NCBI RefSeq assembly: GCF_049933045.1
Contig: NZ_CP187926.1
Span: forward strand, 2,604,001 to 2,668,000
Length of the DNA: 64,000 nt
Source of the DNA: Pseudocolwellia sp049933045
GTDB lineage: Bacteria; Pseudomonadota; Gammaproteobacteria; Enterobacterales; Alteromonadaceae
Direction of reading: 5' to 3'
In this document: positions 55,279 to 64,000 of the stretch, one piece after another
Numbering within the stretch: position 1 is the stretch's first letter
How the letters are laid out: every line of letters begins with the position of its first letter
The notes under the pieces: generated by a model
Databases searched by the model: none
What the model saw: only the letters and a program-made list of their open reading frames with translations
Told to the model about the DNA's origin: nothing
Program-made: the position numbers and the translations under genes

Positions 55279-55890
55279 ATGAAAAATTCAGTTTCTATAG
55301 AAAAAATATACCTCATACTTGCTGATTTAGAAGAAACAGCTTTAGCGCTAGATAGTAGTAATAGTAAATTAAAGGCACATTCTTTATTACAAGACTCTCC
55401 TATGTTTTCTATAGATTTATTTAATACCAAAAGTGATTTGTTTAATGACTACGTTATAGAAATCAAAAATAAAACATTACAACTTGAACGCTTGATTAAA
55501 AATAAAAATGAAGAGTTATCAAAATACCAAATCGAGCTTATTGAAAAACAAATATCATCTTTACATAATGCTTTTCAGTCAAATAAAAATATCCATGATG
55601 AAGCCCAAAATCGTTTAAATGCAATGGCGAGTCGTAGATATAAAAAAGCGGTAAAAGCCGTTATTCAACCTACACAAAACCTATATCAAAACTTATCAGA
55701 ACATCATGAATTTGAACGTCGACTTTCACAAATGCTGCAAGACAAAGAACAAGAACGTGTTCAAGCTTCGAATACTAATTTTGATAAAGTATCTCAAGAG
55801 GTTCTCACATTACACCAACGATTAGGTCGATGTAGACAAGCAATCTCAAAAATAGAAACTGACATTGTTAAGTTTGAGAGTCGTAACTAG
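55279..55890 (+). CDS. priC: Primosomal replication protein PriC
   Basis: Restarts stalled replication forks by loading DnaB at gapped forks. The 203-aa, mainly helical protein has the family C-terminal segment LHQRLGRCRQAISKIE (~180-195) and ALASRRYKKAV-like mid segment (MASRRYKKAVKAV). PriC proteins diverge strongly, so the call rests on these segments, the length and the helical make-up. Confidence 0.75.
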   Translation: MKNSVSIEKIYLILADLEETALALDSSNSKLKAHSLLQDSPMFSIDLFNTKSDLFNDYVIEIKNKTLQLERLIKNKNEELSKYQIELIEKQISSLHNAFQSNKNIHDEAQNRLNAMASRRYKKAVKAVIQPTQNLYQNLSEHHEFERRLSQMLQDKEQERVQASNTNFDKVSQEVLTLHQRLGRCRQAISKIETDIVKFESRN

Positions 55891-56043
55891 CCCCTTTTAA
55901 AAAATCATATTAATATACACTTCAATAAAATATAAACTTAAATAGCTTTATTCACCAAGTATCAATCTGTTAAATGTTAAATCTCTCTGTTTTCGAATAT
56001 ACTGTCTATACTTGGCTTTAGATGATTAATTTAGGAAACTTTG

Positions 56044-56310
56044 ATGAAAATATCTGACGACATTCATAATTATTATGAAAAATTAGTTTCACAGCATTTT
56101 GTTTTAATGAAAGTTGATGAGAAGTATGACGAAGATTTTATTGCTGATCTAACATGTGTTGTACTTAACCAGCTACCTACTCGCTATATTAGACATGAAG
56201 TAGACATGGCATTTTATTCGCCAGCCTCTGAACGTTTTGAAATGGAAAGCAAAGTAAAAAAAGCAATAGAAAAAGCGATAGAGTTTATGACATTACATCA
56301 TACAGAATAA
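56044..56310 (+). CDS. ComFB-like late competence protein
   Basis: An 88-aa protein with the ComFB pattern: an N-terminal helix with DIHNYYEKLV, then DLTCVVLNQLPTRYIRHEVDMAFY (~39-62). The family was named from Bacillus late competence genes, but most gammaproteobacterial members are uncharacterised. The ATG at 56044 has AGGA 8 nt upstream; a TTG just before it is less likely. Single gene. Confidence 0.75.
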   Translation: MKISDDIHNYYEKLVSQHFVLMKVDEKYDEDFIADLTCVVLNQLPTRYIRHEVDMAFYSPASERFEMESKVKKAIEKAIEFMTLHHTE

Positions 56311-57111
56311 ACACAGAGAATTAGAGCCTAGCTATCTATTAATTATAAGTACCATATTTATTAGCTTTACTGATTAACGTAACAAGAATTTAATCAGTAA
56401 AGTATTGATAGGACTTACTCAATCACTCTCATATCAAGTCTCTGCACAAATTTTTATATCACTCATTGCTAGTAGCTTCTTCATTGGTAACCTATGAGCG
56501 ACATAATCACAGCATATTAAGAATACAAAACTAGAGTCCTTAGAGTATCTACCTACTCGTTTAGTACACACTATTTATGTGTACACGCTTTGAAGTAATC
56601 AGAAGTGACCAATCAATCCTATTATGTAAAAACCTCATCAGCAATCAATAGTATTTTTCAATCTCAGATCTAGCTTTATAAGTTTTCTTATTTCAAAATA
56701 AAACACATTCATAGCCCTCCTATTACAAGTATATCTGAGGACAAACTCACAAAGTGTAACGGCTATAAAAACATTCATTGAGATTATTACTAATAAAATT
56801 TAACTTATACGCTAGCTTGATAGTTTTTCTTTCTTCAAGGTAAATTTCGCGTCAATAGCTAGCCTATTACAAGTAAATTTAACGATGATGAAAGTAAAAT
56901 TAGCTGTTATAGAAGAATATATTAAGCCGAGATCAGGTTATTTAGATAACCTAGAGCCTAAATAATAAGGCTGCCATAATGTTTAAAATCGTTAAAAGGT
57001 AATTTAATAGAATGCTGGATACAATAATAGATAATAAAAAGGTTTAAAGATTCAATATATAAAATAGAAACGATTAGAATTTATAAAAAGAGGATATTAG
57101 ATGGTAAGAAG
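56311..57111. other. Gene-free gap before 4.5S RNA
   Basis: About 800 bp of AT-rich sequence with no open frame above 60 codons, no repeats and no convincing terminator. I see nothing definable in it. Confidence 0.5.
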
Positions 57112-57225
57112 TGGTGGTAACCAAATCAGCCACACCTCGGCACATGAGTTCTTCGCTGCAGTTGCTTCCTTCCGGACCTGGCTGAGTTCACAAAGTATCA
57201 TTGCGAGGGGACCGAAGTGGTCACC
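57112..57225 (-). ncRNA. ffs: SRP RNA (4.5S RNA)
   Basis: The RNA scaffold for Ffh in co-translational membrane targeting. The minus strand contains the conserved apical loop AGGTCCGGAAGGAAGCA and partner segment CATGTGCCGAGGTG. The ends GGTGACC and GGTTACC pair to close the long hairpin. Its length, about 114 nt, matches the short bacterial form. Exact ends are approximate. Confidence 0.92.
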
Positions 57226-57248
57226 ATAGAGCTTGTTTAACGGCAGGG

Positions 57249-57277
57249 ATTATCCCTAAACCGTTAGCGTGTTGCAA
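57249..57277 (-). promoter_or_regulatory. Promoter of ffs
   Basis: Minus-strand TTGCAA (57277-57272) and GATAAT (57254-57249) are 17 bp apart. Transcription would start near 57240, leaving a leader of about 15 nt before the mature RNA, compatible with the RNase P processing known for E. coli 4.5S RNA. Confidence 0.6.
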
Positions 57278-57376
57278 GTACTAAAATCATGATTTGTTTC
57301 GTCTGCTTTTTTTTCATACAAATATAAATAATCAAGTATTCATTCAAAGAAGAAATCATACTAAAAGCAGAGTCGA

Positions 57377-58279
57377 TTAATGATCTTTATTAAGTTTCTC
57401 GTTAATTTCTAGCAGTACAGATTTAATAATAAGTAAATTGTCTTTACCTATACGAAGCATTAGTTTGTCTGCATCATCTAAAGCTTCAATTTCAGCTGAT
57501 TTATATTGGTACATAACACTAGGACGAATCAGTTCAGCGCTTTCTTTAGGAAACTCTAAATCTAAAACTTTGGTTATAGAAGCTTGTAACACTTCATCAA
57601 ACTCTTTATCTGGGTAGCCTAACTCTGAGTATGCTTGAACAATTAAAGGATGTAATTCTTCATACCATTCTACTAAGGTCTCAGTATCTGCAGCTCTAAA
57701 CAAATCAACATATAAAGAAAAGCGCTTGAAGCTTGCTTCATCAAGTTTAAATACTTGGCTTTCTTCATTTAGGGTATTATCCACGGCCTCTTGTTTCGCA
57801 ATAAAAGAACTCTTAGGTTTAATAAAAGGGCTATGGCTGTATACAACACTTCCTTGAGCAAAGTTATCTACGAATACAACAAATCTGCGGATCATGTCTT
57901 CATCAATCAATAGTTCGAGGAGTTCTTTTCTCCAAATAATGGCTGATAATTTTTCTTGTACCCAAGAGTCACTGTCATCTAATATTGGTGTAATAGGTAT
58001 GATTTCAGGCTCGAGTAGTTCTTGTGTCGGTATTTCTGTTTGTGATGGTTCATCAGGAAGTGAAGTAGTGAAGCTTTCATCAATGGGCTCGTCAATGGCA
58101 GGCGGAAACTCTAAAGGCGCCTCAATAACAACAGGTTCATCAATAATGACAGGTACTTCTTCAATTTGAGGATCAGAGAGTAAAAACTTCCAAGCTAAAA
58201 ACACACCAAGAACAATAACGATGATTATTGTAACAAGAGCCCATGAGGATGGTTTTGTTTCATCTGAAGACATATTCAT
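57377..58279 (-). CDS. DUF3014 membrane-anchored protein
   Basis: The 300-aa protein has one N-terminal membrane helix (~13-34), a Pro/Glu-rich periplasmic linker (~40-100) and a folded C-terminal domain (~105-300; FVVFVDNFAQGSV, ELGYPDKEFDEVL). DUF3014 is a family of unknown function. The linker composition differs from the neighbours but is usual for the family. Single gene. Confidence 0.85.
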   Translation of the reverse strand: MNMSSDETKPSSWALVTIIIVIVLGVFLAWKFLLSDPQIEEVPVIIDEPVVIEAPLEFPPAIDEPIDESFTTSLPDEPSQTEIPTQELLEPEIIPITPILDDSDSWVQEKLSAIIWRKELLELLIDEDMIRRFVVFVDNFAQGSVVYSHSPFIKPKSSFIAKQEAVDNTLNEESQVFKLDEASFKRFSLYVDLFRAADTETLVEWYEELHPLIVQAYSELGYPDKEFDEVLQASITKVLDLEFPKESAELIRPSVMYQYKSAEIEALDDADKLMLRIGKDNLLIIKSVLLEINEKLNKDH

Positions 58280-58464
58280 AACAACCTTATTTAACTTAAA
58301 AACACGTTCTACTAGAGGGTAGTATAATTCGTGCTTGAGATAATCATATTATTATTATGTATCTTTTTGTTTTAAGTGTCTGCAGTTGTTACAAAACAAA
58401 TTCGACACTTAATTATTTATGTAATAAAACACAAGATTAGCCAGACAATGAGATAATAATATTG

Positions 58465-60015
58465 TTAAATTTTTACTGTTTTTTTACTTATATCGTATTC
58501 GCGAAGTTTATTGGCTATAGCCGTATGGCTTAAACCTAATTTTTTAGCGAGTTGTCGAGTACTTGGATATGCTGGATAGAGCTTTCTCAGCAAGTCAGCT
58601 TCATATTTTTTAACCGCTTCGTCTAAAGTCCCTTCGAAGTCTTGTTCTAAATATCCGTGTTCGCGGGTATAAGCGGGCAGTTCGAGATGCTCTATCGCAA
58701 TCACCTGCCCTTCGATTAAAGATACCGCTCTAATAAGCACGTTTTCTAATTGTCGGACATTGCCAGGCCATGGGTAATATTCGATAAACTCACGACAGTC
58801 ATCAGACATTGAAAGATTGGTAGCTCCAATTTTAAGTCCTGATTTAGCAATAAAGTATTCGGCTAAAGGAATAATATCAGAACGTCTTTCTCTTAATGAT
58901 GGAATACTTAAACCTAAAACATTCAAACGGTAATAAAGATCTTCTCTGAACAAACCTTGCGAAACCAGTTGTAGTAAATCTCGTTTAGTTGAACCAATAA
59001 TACGCACATTTACATTTATTTCTTGTTCATCATCTACTCTTCTAAAATGACCATCTTGGATCACTCGTAATAATTTAGTTTGTAGCTTAGGCGACATCTC
59101 ACTGACTTCATCAAGAAAGATAGTTCCACCATTCGCTAATTCAAATAGCCCTTTTTTACTTGATGCTTCACCACGTAAACCTAAGCCAAACAACTCAGTT
59201 TCAGCCGAGTCATCAGGAAGAGCAGCACAACTTAAGGTCATAAAAGCGTGCTCTGCCCTTTCACTAGCTGCATGACATGCACGTGCTAAAAGCTCTTTAC
59301 CTGTACCTGTTTCACCTGATAACAAAATAGAAGAGTCAGAAAGCGCCATTCTTCTCGCTTCTCTGATAGCTTTCCTCATCGCACCACTAGTTGCTTGTAT
59401 ACCAGCAAAGTTATTATCATCAATTTGTTTAAGTGCGCTAACCTGTTGCCCTAGCCTACTTTCAGATTTCAAAATAACGATAGCGCCAGCTAAAACATGA
59501 TCGTTGTCACCTTCACTAACATGTATTGGCATTAAGTCAGCAACAAAGTCTTCGTTATGAAGTTTTAATCGAATGGTTTGCGCTAAAACCTCATGATGAT
59601 CTAACCACTTATTAAAGTTAAAACCTTTTAGAATACTATTAACTTGCTCGCCAACTAAAGCGTTTTCTCTGTTTCCTACCATTGAGGAAGACAGATTATT
59701 GAGCATTCGAATTTGCCCTTTGGCATTTATCGATATGAAGGGATCTGGGAAGTGTTTAAGCAGTGTTTCAAATTCATTTTTTTCCCTTTCAGATGGCATA
59801 AAAGGAATAGTTTTTACATCGTCAACTGCATCGATCAAACGTAGTTGTGGCATGATTTGTTGTAGCTCAACAAAGTCTATATTTGGCGTATTAATAAAAA
59901 CATGTCCAGATTGATGTAATTCAATACCGACTAAATCTATATTATGTTCAACAAATATAGCGGTTATTTCTTGAAGAATACCAACCCGATTACGACAAAA
60001 TAGTTCTAAGCGCAT
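58465..60015 (-). CDS. tyrR: Aromatic amino acid regulator TyrR
   Basis: A transcription factor responding to tyrosine and phenylalanine. The 516-aa protein has an ACT domain (~1-70), a PAS domain (~80-190), an AAA+ core (~205-430; SGETGTGKELLARACH, GGTIFLDEVSEMSP) and a C-terminal helix-turn-helix (TRQLAKKLGLSHTAIANKLRE). The sigma-54 contact motif GAFTGA is replaced by GLRGEA, as in TyrR/PhhR proteins that use sigma-70. It is downstream of phhAB on the same strand. Confidence 0.95.
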   Translation of the reverse strand: MRLELFCRNRVGILQEITAIFVEHNIDLVGIELHQSGHVFINTPNIDFVELQQIMPQLRLIDAVDDVKTIPFMPSEREKNEFETLLKHFPDPFISINAKGQIRMLNNLSSSMVGNRENALVGEQVNSILKGFNFNKWLDHHEVLAQTIRLKLHNEDFVADLMPIHVSEGDNDHVLAGAIVILKSESRLGQQVSALKQIDDNNFAGIQATSGAMRKAIREARRMALSDSSILLSGETGTGKELLARACHAASERAEHAFMTLSCAALPDDSAETELFGLGLRGEASSKKGLFELANGGTIFLDEVSEMSPKLQTKLLRVIQDGHFRRVDDEQEINVNVRIIGSTKRDLLQLVSQGLFREDLYYRLNVLGLSIPSLRERRSDIIPLAEYFIAKSGLKIGATNLSMSDDCREFIEYYPWPGNVRQLENVLIRAVSLIEGQVIAIEHLELPAYTREHGYLEQDFEGTLDEAVKKYEADLLRKLYPAYPSTRQLAKKLGLSHTAIANKLREYDISKKTVKI

Positions 60016-60124
60016 ACAACAAACCTAAATAATGAAGAGACATACACTTTAATGTAAACTAATAGTTACAACAATAAAAATATCGACACTAAGTACATAA
60101 TTCTTAATATATTTAGCTAAGTTT

Positions 60125-60148
60125 AGGACGAATAGATATATTCGTCCT
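60125..60148. terminator. Hairpin between phhB and tyrR
   Basis: AGGACGAATA (60125-60134) and TATTCGTCCT (60139-60148) form a perfect 10-bp stem with a 4-nt loop. No T run follows. It may end or attenuate the phhAB transcript before tyrR. Confidence 0.45.
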
Positions 60149-60201
60149 GAATCACAAACTTAGAGGTGGGAAACTCTGAACTTCTAAAACACTAGAGATG
60201 C

Positions 60202-60540
60202 TTATAAAAGTTTATCTGTTTTAGCTGCACAAATAAGATCATTCTTGTGTAAACCACTAATTGCATGAGTCCACCAAGTAACCGTTACTTTGCCCCATTC
60301 AAGTAAAGTCCCTGGATGATGAAACTCTTCTTCCGCAAGCTCTGAAACTTTATTAGCAAAAGCCCAAGCAAGTTTATAGTTTTTGAAGGTGTACACTCTT
60401 TCCAACATCATTACATTGTCTTTAACAATAGGTGTCCAATCTGGGATTTCTTTTAAAAGTACCGCTAGCTCTTCATCAGTAACTGCAGGAGCTCCTGCTT
60501 GGCAAGCTTCGCATTTTTGTGTTGATAATTGATCAGTCAT
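60202..60540 (-). CDS. phhB: Pterin-4a-carbinolamine dehydratase PhhB
   Basis: Recycles the pterin cofactor oxidised by phenylalanine hydroxylase. The 112-aa protein has the active-site segment EEFHHPGTLLEWGKVTV and TWWTHAISGLHKNDL with the conserved histidines. It lies 53 bp downstream of phhA. Confidence 0.96.
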   Translation of the reverse strand: MTDQLSTQKCEACQAGAPAVTDEELAVLLKEIPDWTPIVKDNVMMLERVYTFKNYKLAWAFANKVSELAEEEFHHPGTLLEWGKVTVTWWTHAISGLHKNDLICAAKTDKLL

Positions 60541-60593
60541 TGAATTTATAACCTCTTTTTAATGAGTAAATATAAGTGAGTGTTCTTTAATAA

Positions 60594-61382
60594 TTATGAA
60601 TATAGTGCTTCATATAAACCAAGTTCTTTGGCTTCTTCAACAAATGCCATAATTTCTTCTACTTCAAACTTTCTAATATCATCTAAATTTTTCACCTTGT
60701 TTAAGGTGTAATAAATAGGCTGAATAATATCGATTTTATAAGGTGTTCTTAATACATCTAAAATATTTAGCGGCACACGTTTTACATCTTTACCATAAAC
60801 CGCATGTTTCGTTTCTTTAGGTGAGGATAGTATGCCTCCACCATATAGCTTAATACCATTTTCAGTATCTAATAAACCAAACTCTACGGTAAACCAATAT
60901 AAGCGCGCTAAGAATACACGTTGCTCTTTGGTCGCATTAAGTCCCATTTGACCGTACGCTTGAGTGTAATCTGCAAACGATTGATTGGTCAGCAATGGAC
61001 AGTGTCCAAAAATTTCATGAAAAATATCAGGCTCTTTCAAGTAATCAAACTCTTCTCGTGTTCTGATAAAAGTCGCTACAGGAAATTTACGTTCGGAAAG
61101 TAATCTAAAAAACTCACCGAAACCGATAAGTGCATTTACAGGCTCACACTGCCAACCTGTTGTACTTTTTAATACCTTACTAACTTCAGGTAATTGAGGA
61201 ATTCTGTCTAAAGGTAAGTTTAATAGTTTTAGACCTTGGGTAAATTCATCACATGCAACGCCTTCCACAACCTTTAATTGTCGAGTAATTAATTCATTCC
61301 AAATTGAGTTTTCTTCATCAGACCATTCTATAAAGCCATTTTTGTCAGCTTGTCTTGATTCATATATTGTTGATTTAGCCAT
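60594..61382 (-). CDS. phhA: Phenylalanine 4-monooxygenase PhhA
   Basis: Hydroxylates phenylalanine to tyrosine using tetrahydropterin, the first step of phenylalanine catabolism. The 262-aa bacterial form is catalytic domain only. The iron facial triad is present: H122 and H127 in FHEIFGHCP and E167 in WFTVEFGL. It forms an operon with phhB; a TyrR-box-like site lies 160 bp upstream. Confidence 0.96.
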   Translation of the reverse strand: MAKSTIYESRQADKNGFIEWSDEENSIWNELITRQLKVVEGVACDEFTQGLKLLNLPLDRIPQLPEVSKVLKSTTGWQCEPVNALIGFGEFFRLLSERKFPVATFIRTREEFDYLKEPDIFHEIFGHCPLLTNQSFADYTQAYGQMGLNATKEQRVFLARLYWFTVEFGLLDTENGIKLYGGGILSSPKETKHAVYGKDVKRVPLNILDVLRTPYKIDIIQPIYYTLNKVKNLDDIRKFEVEEIMAFVEEAKELGLYEALYS

Positions 61383-61541
61383 TTCTACAAACCCTTGTAA
61401 TTACCATTAACCGAAAATGTTTTTCTATATCGGATGAAGTAATGTGAATAACGTGAGTAACGCAATGACTAGATAGTACGATAGTTTTTTAGGAAAAAGC
61501 ACTAGAGGGGAATGTGATAGTTTTTAACCAACCCCCAATTT

Positions 61542-61559
61542 TGTACAGTTTTAATTACA
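61542..61559. promoter_or_regulatory. TyrR-box-like site upstream of phhA
   Basis: TGTACA-GTTTTA-ATTACA matches the TyrR box consensus TGTAAA-N6-TTTACA in the outer TGTA and TACA and in spacing. It lies about 160 bp before phhA, near its own regulator gene tyrR. The inner positions deviate, so it may be a weak box. Confidence 0.5.
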
Positions 61560-61600
61560 GTTTCGTAATCAAAGAAATACAGAGATGAGTCATATTTTTA

Positions 61601-61647
61601 GTGATGAATATTTATATCGTTAAAATAAAACTTAAAATATTCATCAC
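61601..61647. terminator. Hairpin after ycjF
   Basis: GTGATGAATATTT (61601-61613) and AAATATTCATCAC (61635-61647) are exact complements around a 21-nt loop, downstream of the ycjF stop and upstream of the phhA promoter region. There is no T run, so the terminator role is inferred. Confidence 0.4.
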
Positions 61648-61679
61648 TTATAAAGCGAGTACAGTTTGAAATAAAGACT

Positions 61680-62678
61680 CTATGCAGGTTTAAGTAAGCC
61701 TTTTATCTGCATAACAATTTTCTTGCGAATAGTATTTAACTTAGGTGGTTGGTTTTGAAAAGGAACGGGACGGCATAAAGAAATCGTTTTAATACCTAAT
61801 CGAGCCGTTAACATCCCTGCACCTAAACCTTGTGCCATACGACCAGAAAGTTTACCTAGCAAATCGGCACCTAATAAGTCAGCACCAAAATCAGATATTA
61901 TTTCACTCGCGCCAGCATAAGCCATATTGATAAACACATGTTTGATTAGACGAATACGACTCCAGTAACCAAGCTTCAAACCATATAAGCCAGCAACTTT
62001 ATCAATCATGCGCAGGTTACGCCAAAACATCAGCATCATATCTATAATAGCCACAGGGCTAATAGCGATAAGTACAACAGATTCAGTAGAGAACTTAGCG
62101 ACTTCGTCTAAAGCTTTTTGATCAACACTTGTGAGTACCTCTTGAGAATAGAGGTTAATAACTTCTACATCAGTATATTCTGGCTGAACAATATCAGCCC
62201 ACGTTTTATCGTTACTAATATCGCACGGTAAATGTTCAGTTATTTTTTCACATAATTCTCGGGCGTCATACTTACTCTCACCTTCTAAAATATTTTGTAC
62301 TTGACACCTTACTTTATCTTGGCGTGATAACTGACGTAATGAAGAAAATTCTCTGTAAGCTGTTGAACCAAATATAAGTGTAATTATAAAGAGCAATAAA
62401 CCATAAATGCTGGATATGATAGGCGATTGTTCAAAGCCTAAAATAAAAAACTCGATTAGCTCATATGAAACTAAACCTAAAAATAAAACAATGGCTATAC
62501 GCCATAACCAGCGTGGTTTTGATTTTTCAATAATCTCGTTATTTTCAGCGATTTCTTCAACTTCAGGTTGCCAAGCATCATTCTCAAAAATCACCTGATT
62601 CTCAGGCTCTTGCTGATTATCTGCTGACTTAGTGTCTAATTCATCAAATAATATTTGTTGTTGATATTTATCTATCAT
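61680..62678 (-). CDS. ycjF: DUF697/TIGR01620 membrane protein YcjF
   Basis: An inner-membrane protein of 332 aa paired with YcjX. It has an acidic N-terminus, two membrane helices (~75-110), and a C-terminal DUF697 domain (~200-300; ISPVAIIDMMLMFWRNLRMIDK, GLKLGYWSRIRLIKHVF). Its ATG overlaps the ycjX stop (ATGA). YcjX and YcjF respond to envelope or heat stress in other gammaproteobacteria; the biochemical role is unknown. Confidence 0.9.
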   Translation of the reverse strand: MIDKYQQQILFDELDTKSADNQQEPENQVIFENDAWQPEVEEIAENNEIIEKSKPRWLWRIAIVLFLGLVSYELIEFFILGFEQSPIISSIYGLLLFIITLIFGSTAYREFSSLRQLSRQDKVRCQVQNILEGESKYDARELCEKITEHLPCDISNDKTWADIVQPEYTDVEVINLYSQEVLTSVDQKALDEVAKFSTESVVLIAISPVAIIDMMLMFWRNLRMIDKVAGLYGLKLGYWSRIRLIKHVFINMAYAGASEIISDFGADLLGADLLGKLSGRMAQGLGAGMLTARLGIKTISLCRPVPFQNQPPKLNTIRKKIVMQIKGLLKPA

Positions 62679-64000
62679 TTCATTTTATCTCCGAATAGAA
62701 ACTGCATGGTTTGATCCATTCTAATATGAGGTAAACATTCATGTACGTCACATACTTGGTGAGGTTTAAAGGCAATATAATTAAATTGCTGATTGTCCCA
62801 AAAACTACTTTTAGGCAGCTTTTCAGGAACAGCACCAGGGAACAAGGTGATCAACTCATCATTATCTGCTCTTCTACCCTGTAATACAGGTAAAGGCTGA
62901 CCATTATGTAAACTATTACCGACTTTGGTTGTTTTAACCGAAGCTATCGCTAATGTTTTCATTTCAATCGTGTCGTAATTCAATTGATGTTTAGTTTGAT
63001 AAACCAATTGATTCAATAAAGACACAAGCTTGGGGTGTTGTTCTGGAGTAACATGATCGGCTTTAGTGGCGGCAAATAAAAGCTTGTCGATTTTAGGTGA
63101 AAACAAACGCGAAAATAAGCTTGATTGCCCATAGTTAAAGCTTTCTAAAATCAAGGTAATAGCATGTTGTAAATCGTTAAAACTAGATTCGCCTTTGTTT
63201 AAAGGCGTTAAACAATCAGCCAATACTATTTGTCGGTCAAAATTAATAAAGTGTTCTTTATAAAATTTACGTACAACTCTTTCTTTATATTCTATAAACC
63301 GTGCTCTAAGCATACCTATCAAAGTATCGTCTTGTGCATTTTGATAAGCATTTAATTCTATATTTTCAAAAGCGGTATAAGGGAAGAATTGTAATATAGG
63401 TGCATCGGCTAATTCCCCAGGAAGTATAAAACGACCTGGCTGAATAACTGACAAACCTAACTCATGCCTAAAAACATGTAATAAATCGGTATATTCTTTT
63501 GAAATATCAGCAAGTAGTTGCTCATCAACAGGCTCTAAGGGATCTAACTGATTGATCTTTTCAATCAAACTTTGTGAAAGTTCAGCACGAGGCGACTCTT
63601 TCATCAAGGCATATGTACTTTCAGACCATTCTTCATAGGTCTGGTTTAGCATAGGCAAATCTAACAGCCATTCCCCTGGGTAATCAGTAATATCTAAATA
63701 TAATGTTGCTGTATCTTTAGCATATTTTAGCAATGAACCTTTTGGCGTATATCGAATAGCTAAACGTAATTCACTAATACCATTTGTAGCTTCTGGCCAT
63801 GTTGGTGGCTCGTTACAAAAAGCAGCTAACGAGGCATCATATTCAAAACGAGGGATATGAAGATTTTTTTGAGGTACACGTTTAGCCGCAATAAAACGAC
63901 CTTGATGTACTGGATTGAAAAAACTTAAATGAGAGTTATTGCCTTCATTAATTAATTGATTAACTAATGAGGTAATAAAAGCGGTTTTACCACTTCGACT
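62675..64000 (-). CDS. ycjX: YcjX-family P-loop protein (5' end off window)
   Basis: The frame is open through the right edge: 441 codons plus stop, starting in the middle of the P-loop (SRSGKTAFITSLV at residues 1-13 of the visible part). Only the first few tens of residues are missing. Conserved YcjX segments include FNPVHQGRFIAAKRVP, LYLDITDYPGEWLLDLP and the terminal HIRMDQTMQFLFGDKMK. A TTG at 63733 inside the gene is not the start. It overlaps ycjF by four bases. Confidence 0.93.
   Translation of the reverse strand, partial: SRSGKTAFITSLVNQLINEGNNSHLSFFNPVHQGRFIAAKRVPQKNLHIPRFEYDASLAAFCNEPPTWPEATNGISELRLAIRYTPKGSLLKYAKDTATLYLDITDYPGEWLLDLPMLNQTYEEWSESTYALMKESPRAELSQSLIEKINQLDPLEPVDEQLLADISKEYTDLLHVFRHELGLSVIQPGRFILPGELADAPILQFFPYTAFENIELNAYQNAQDDTLIGMLRARFIEYKERVVRKFYKEHFINFDRQIVLADCLTPLNKGESSFNDLQHAITLILESFNYGQSSLFSRLFSPKIDKLLFAATKADHVTPEQHPKLVSLLNQLVYQTKHQLNYDTIEMKTLAIASVKTTKVGNSLHNGQPLPVLQGRRADNDELITLFPGAVPEKLPKSSFWDNQQFNYIAFKPHQVCDVHECLPHIRMDQTMQFLFGDKMK

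Noticed and set aside
57239..57264. Nested inverted repeat near ffs considered as a terminator
   Set aside because: It coincides with the -10 region and start of the ffs promoter and has no T run.

Overview
The window is AT-rich, gene-dense DNA from a gammaproteobacterium. The protein sequences and gene neighbourhoods (tol-pal with nadA, ruvCAB, cmoAB, lolCDE, a TtpC-type TonB2 operon, phhAB-tyrR, DUF2058, DUF2897 and DUF3014 families) fit marine Alteromonadales, most likely the Colwellia/Thalassotalea group. That placement rests on family recognition, not on a search. Almost all of the window is chromosomal housekeeping sequence. No prophage, CRISPR array or complete insertion sequence is visible.

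Layout. 1-2.1 kb: the 5' part of an accessory gene fusing a class I methyltransferase to an HNH nuclease, beside tRNA-Ser(GGA). 2.2-9.4 kb: nadA, three tRNA-Lys genes and ybgC-tolQRAB-pal-cpoB (minus strand). 9.4-10.4 kb: gene-free, with a candidate small RNA. 10.4-12.8 kb: ruvCAB. 12.9-15.7 kb: a hybrid sensor kinase with a damaged 5' end next to a 371-bp MITE. 15.8-19.6 kb: aspS, then cmoAB on the other strand. 20.0-24.9 kb: dgt, msrPQ, a glutaredoxin-like protein, a DUF2058 protein and an unknown gene. 25.5-26.9 kb: pheL leader, attenuator and a frameshifted pheA. 27-32.4 kb: a secreted cyclophilin, nudC, arfB, hpf and an acyltransferase. 32.6-39.6 kb: kdsB, ycaR, lpxK, msbA, comEC and a DUF2062 gene. 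39.7-45.5 kb: a diguanylate cyclase, lolCDE, a PilZ-like gene, a DUF2897 gene and ppiC. 45.5-48.8 kb: can and dusC among four MITE copies. 49-54 kb: a TonB2/TtpC operon. 54.5-64 kb: a TSUP permease, priC, a comFB-like gene, 4.5S RNA, a DUF3014 gene, tyrR, phhB, phhA, ycjF and ycjX.

How the genes connect. Envelope maintenance dominates: Tol-Pal, LPS synthesis and flipping (KdsB, LpxK, MsbA), lipoprotein sorting (LolCDE) and a second energised TonB system. Aromatic amino acid control is represented twice: phenylalanine synthesis (pheL attenuator and pheA) and phenylalanine catabolism (phhA, phhB and their likely regulator tyrR, with a TyrR-box-like site).

Most notable observations: (1) the methyltransferase-HNH fusion at a tRNA gene; (2) two MITE families with unrelated ends whose long members carry the same two internal cassettes while their short members lack both; (3) single-base homopolymer indels that break pheA between its two catalytic domains and break the kinase signal peptide; (4) a compact candidate small RNA between ruvB and ybgC. 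The two indels could be assembly errors and should be checked against reads.
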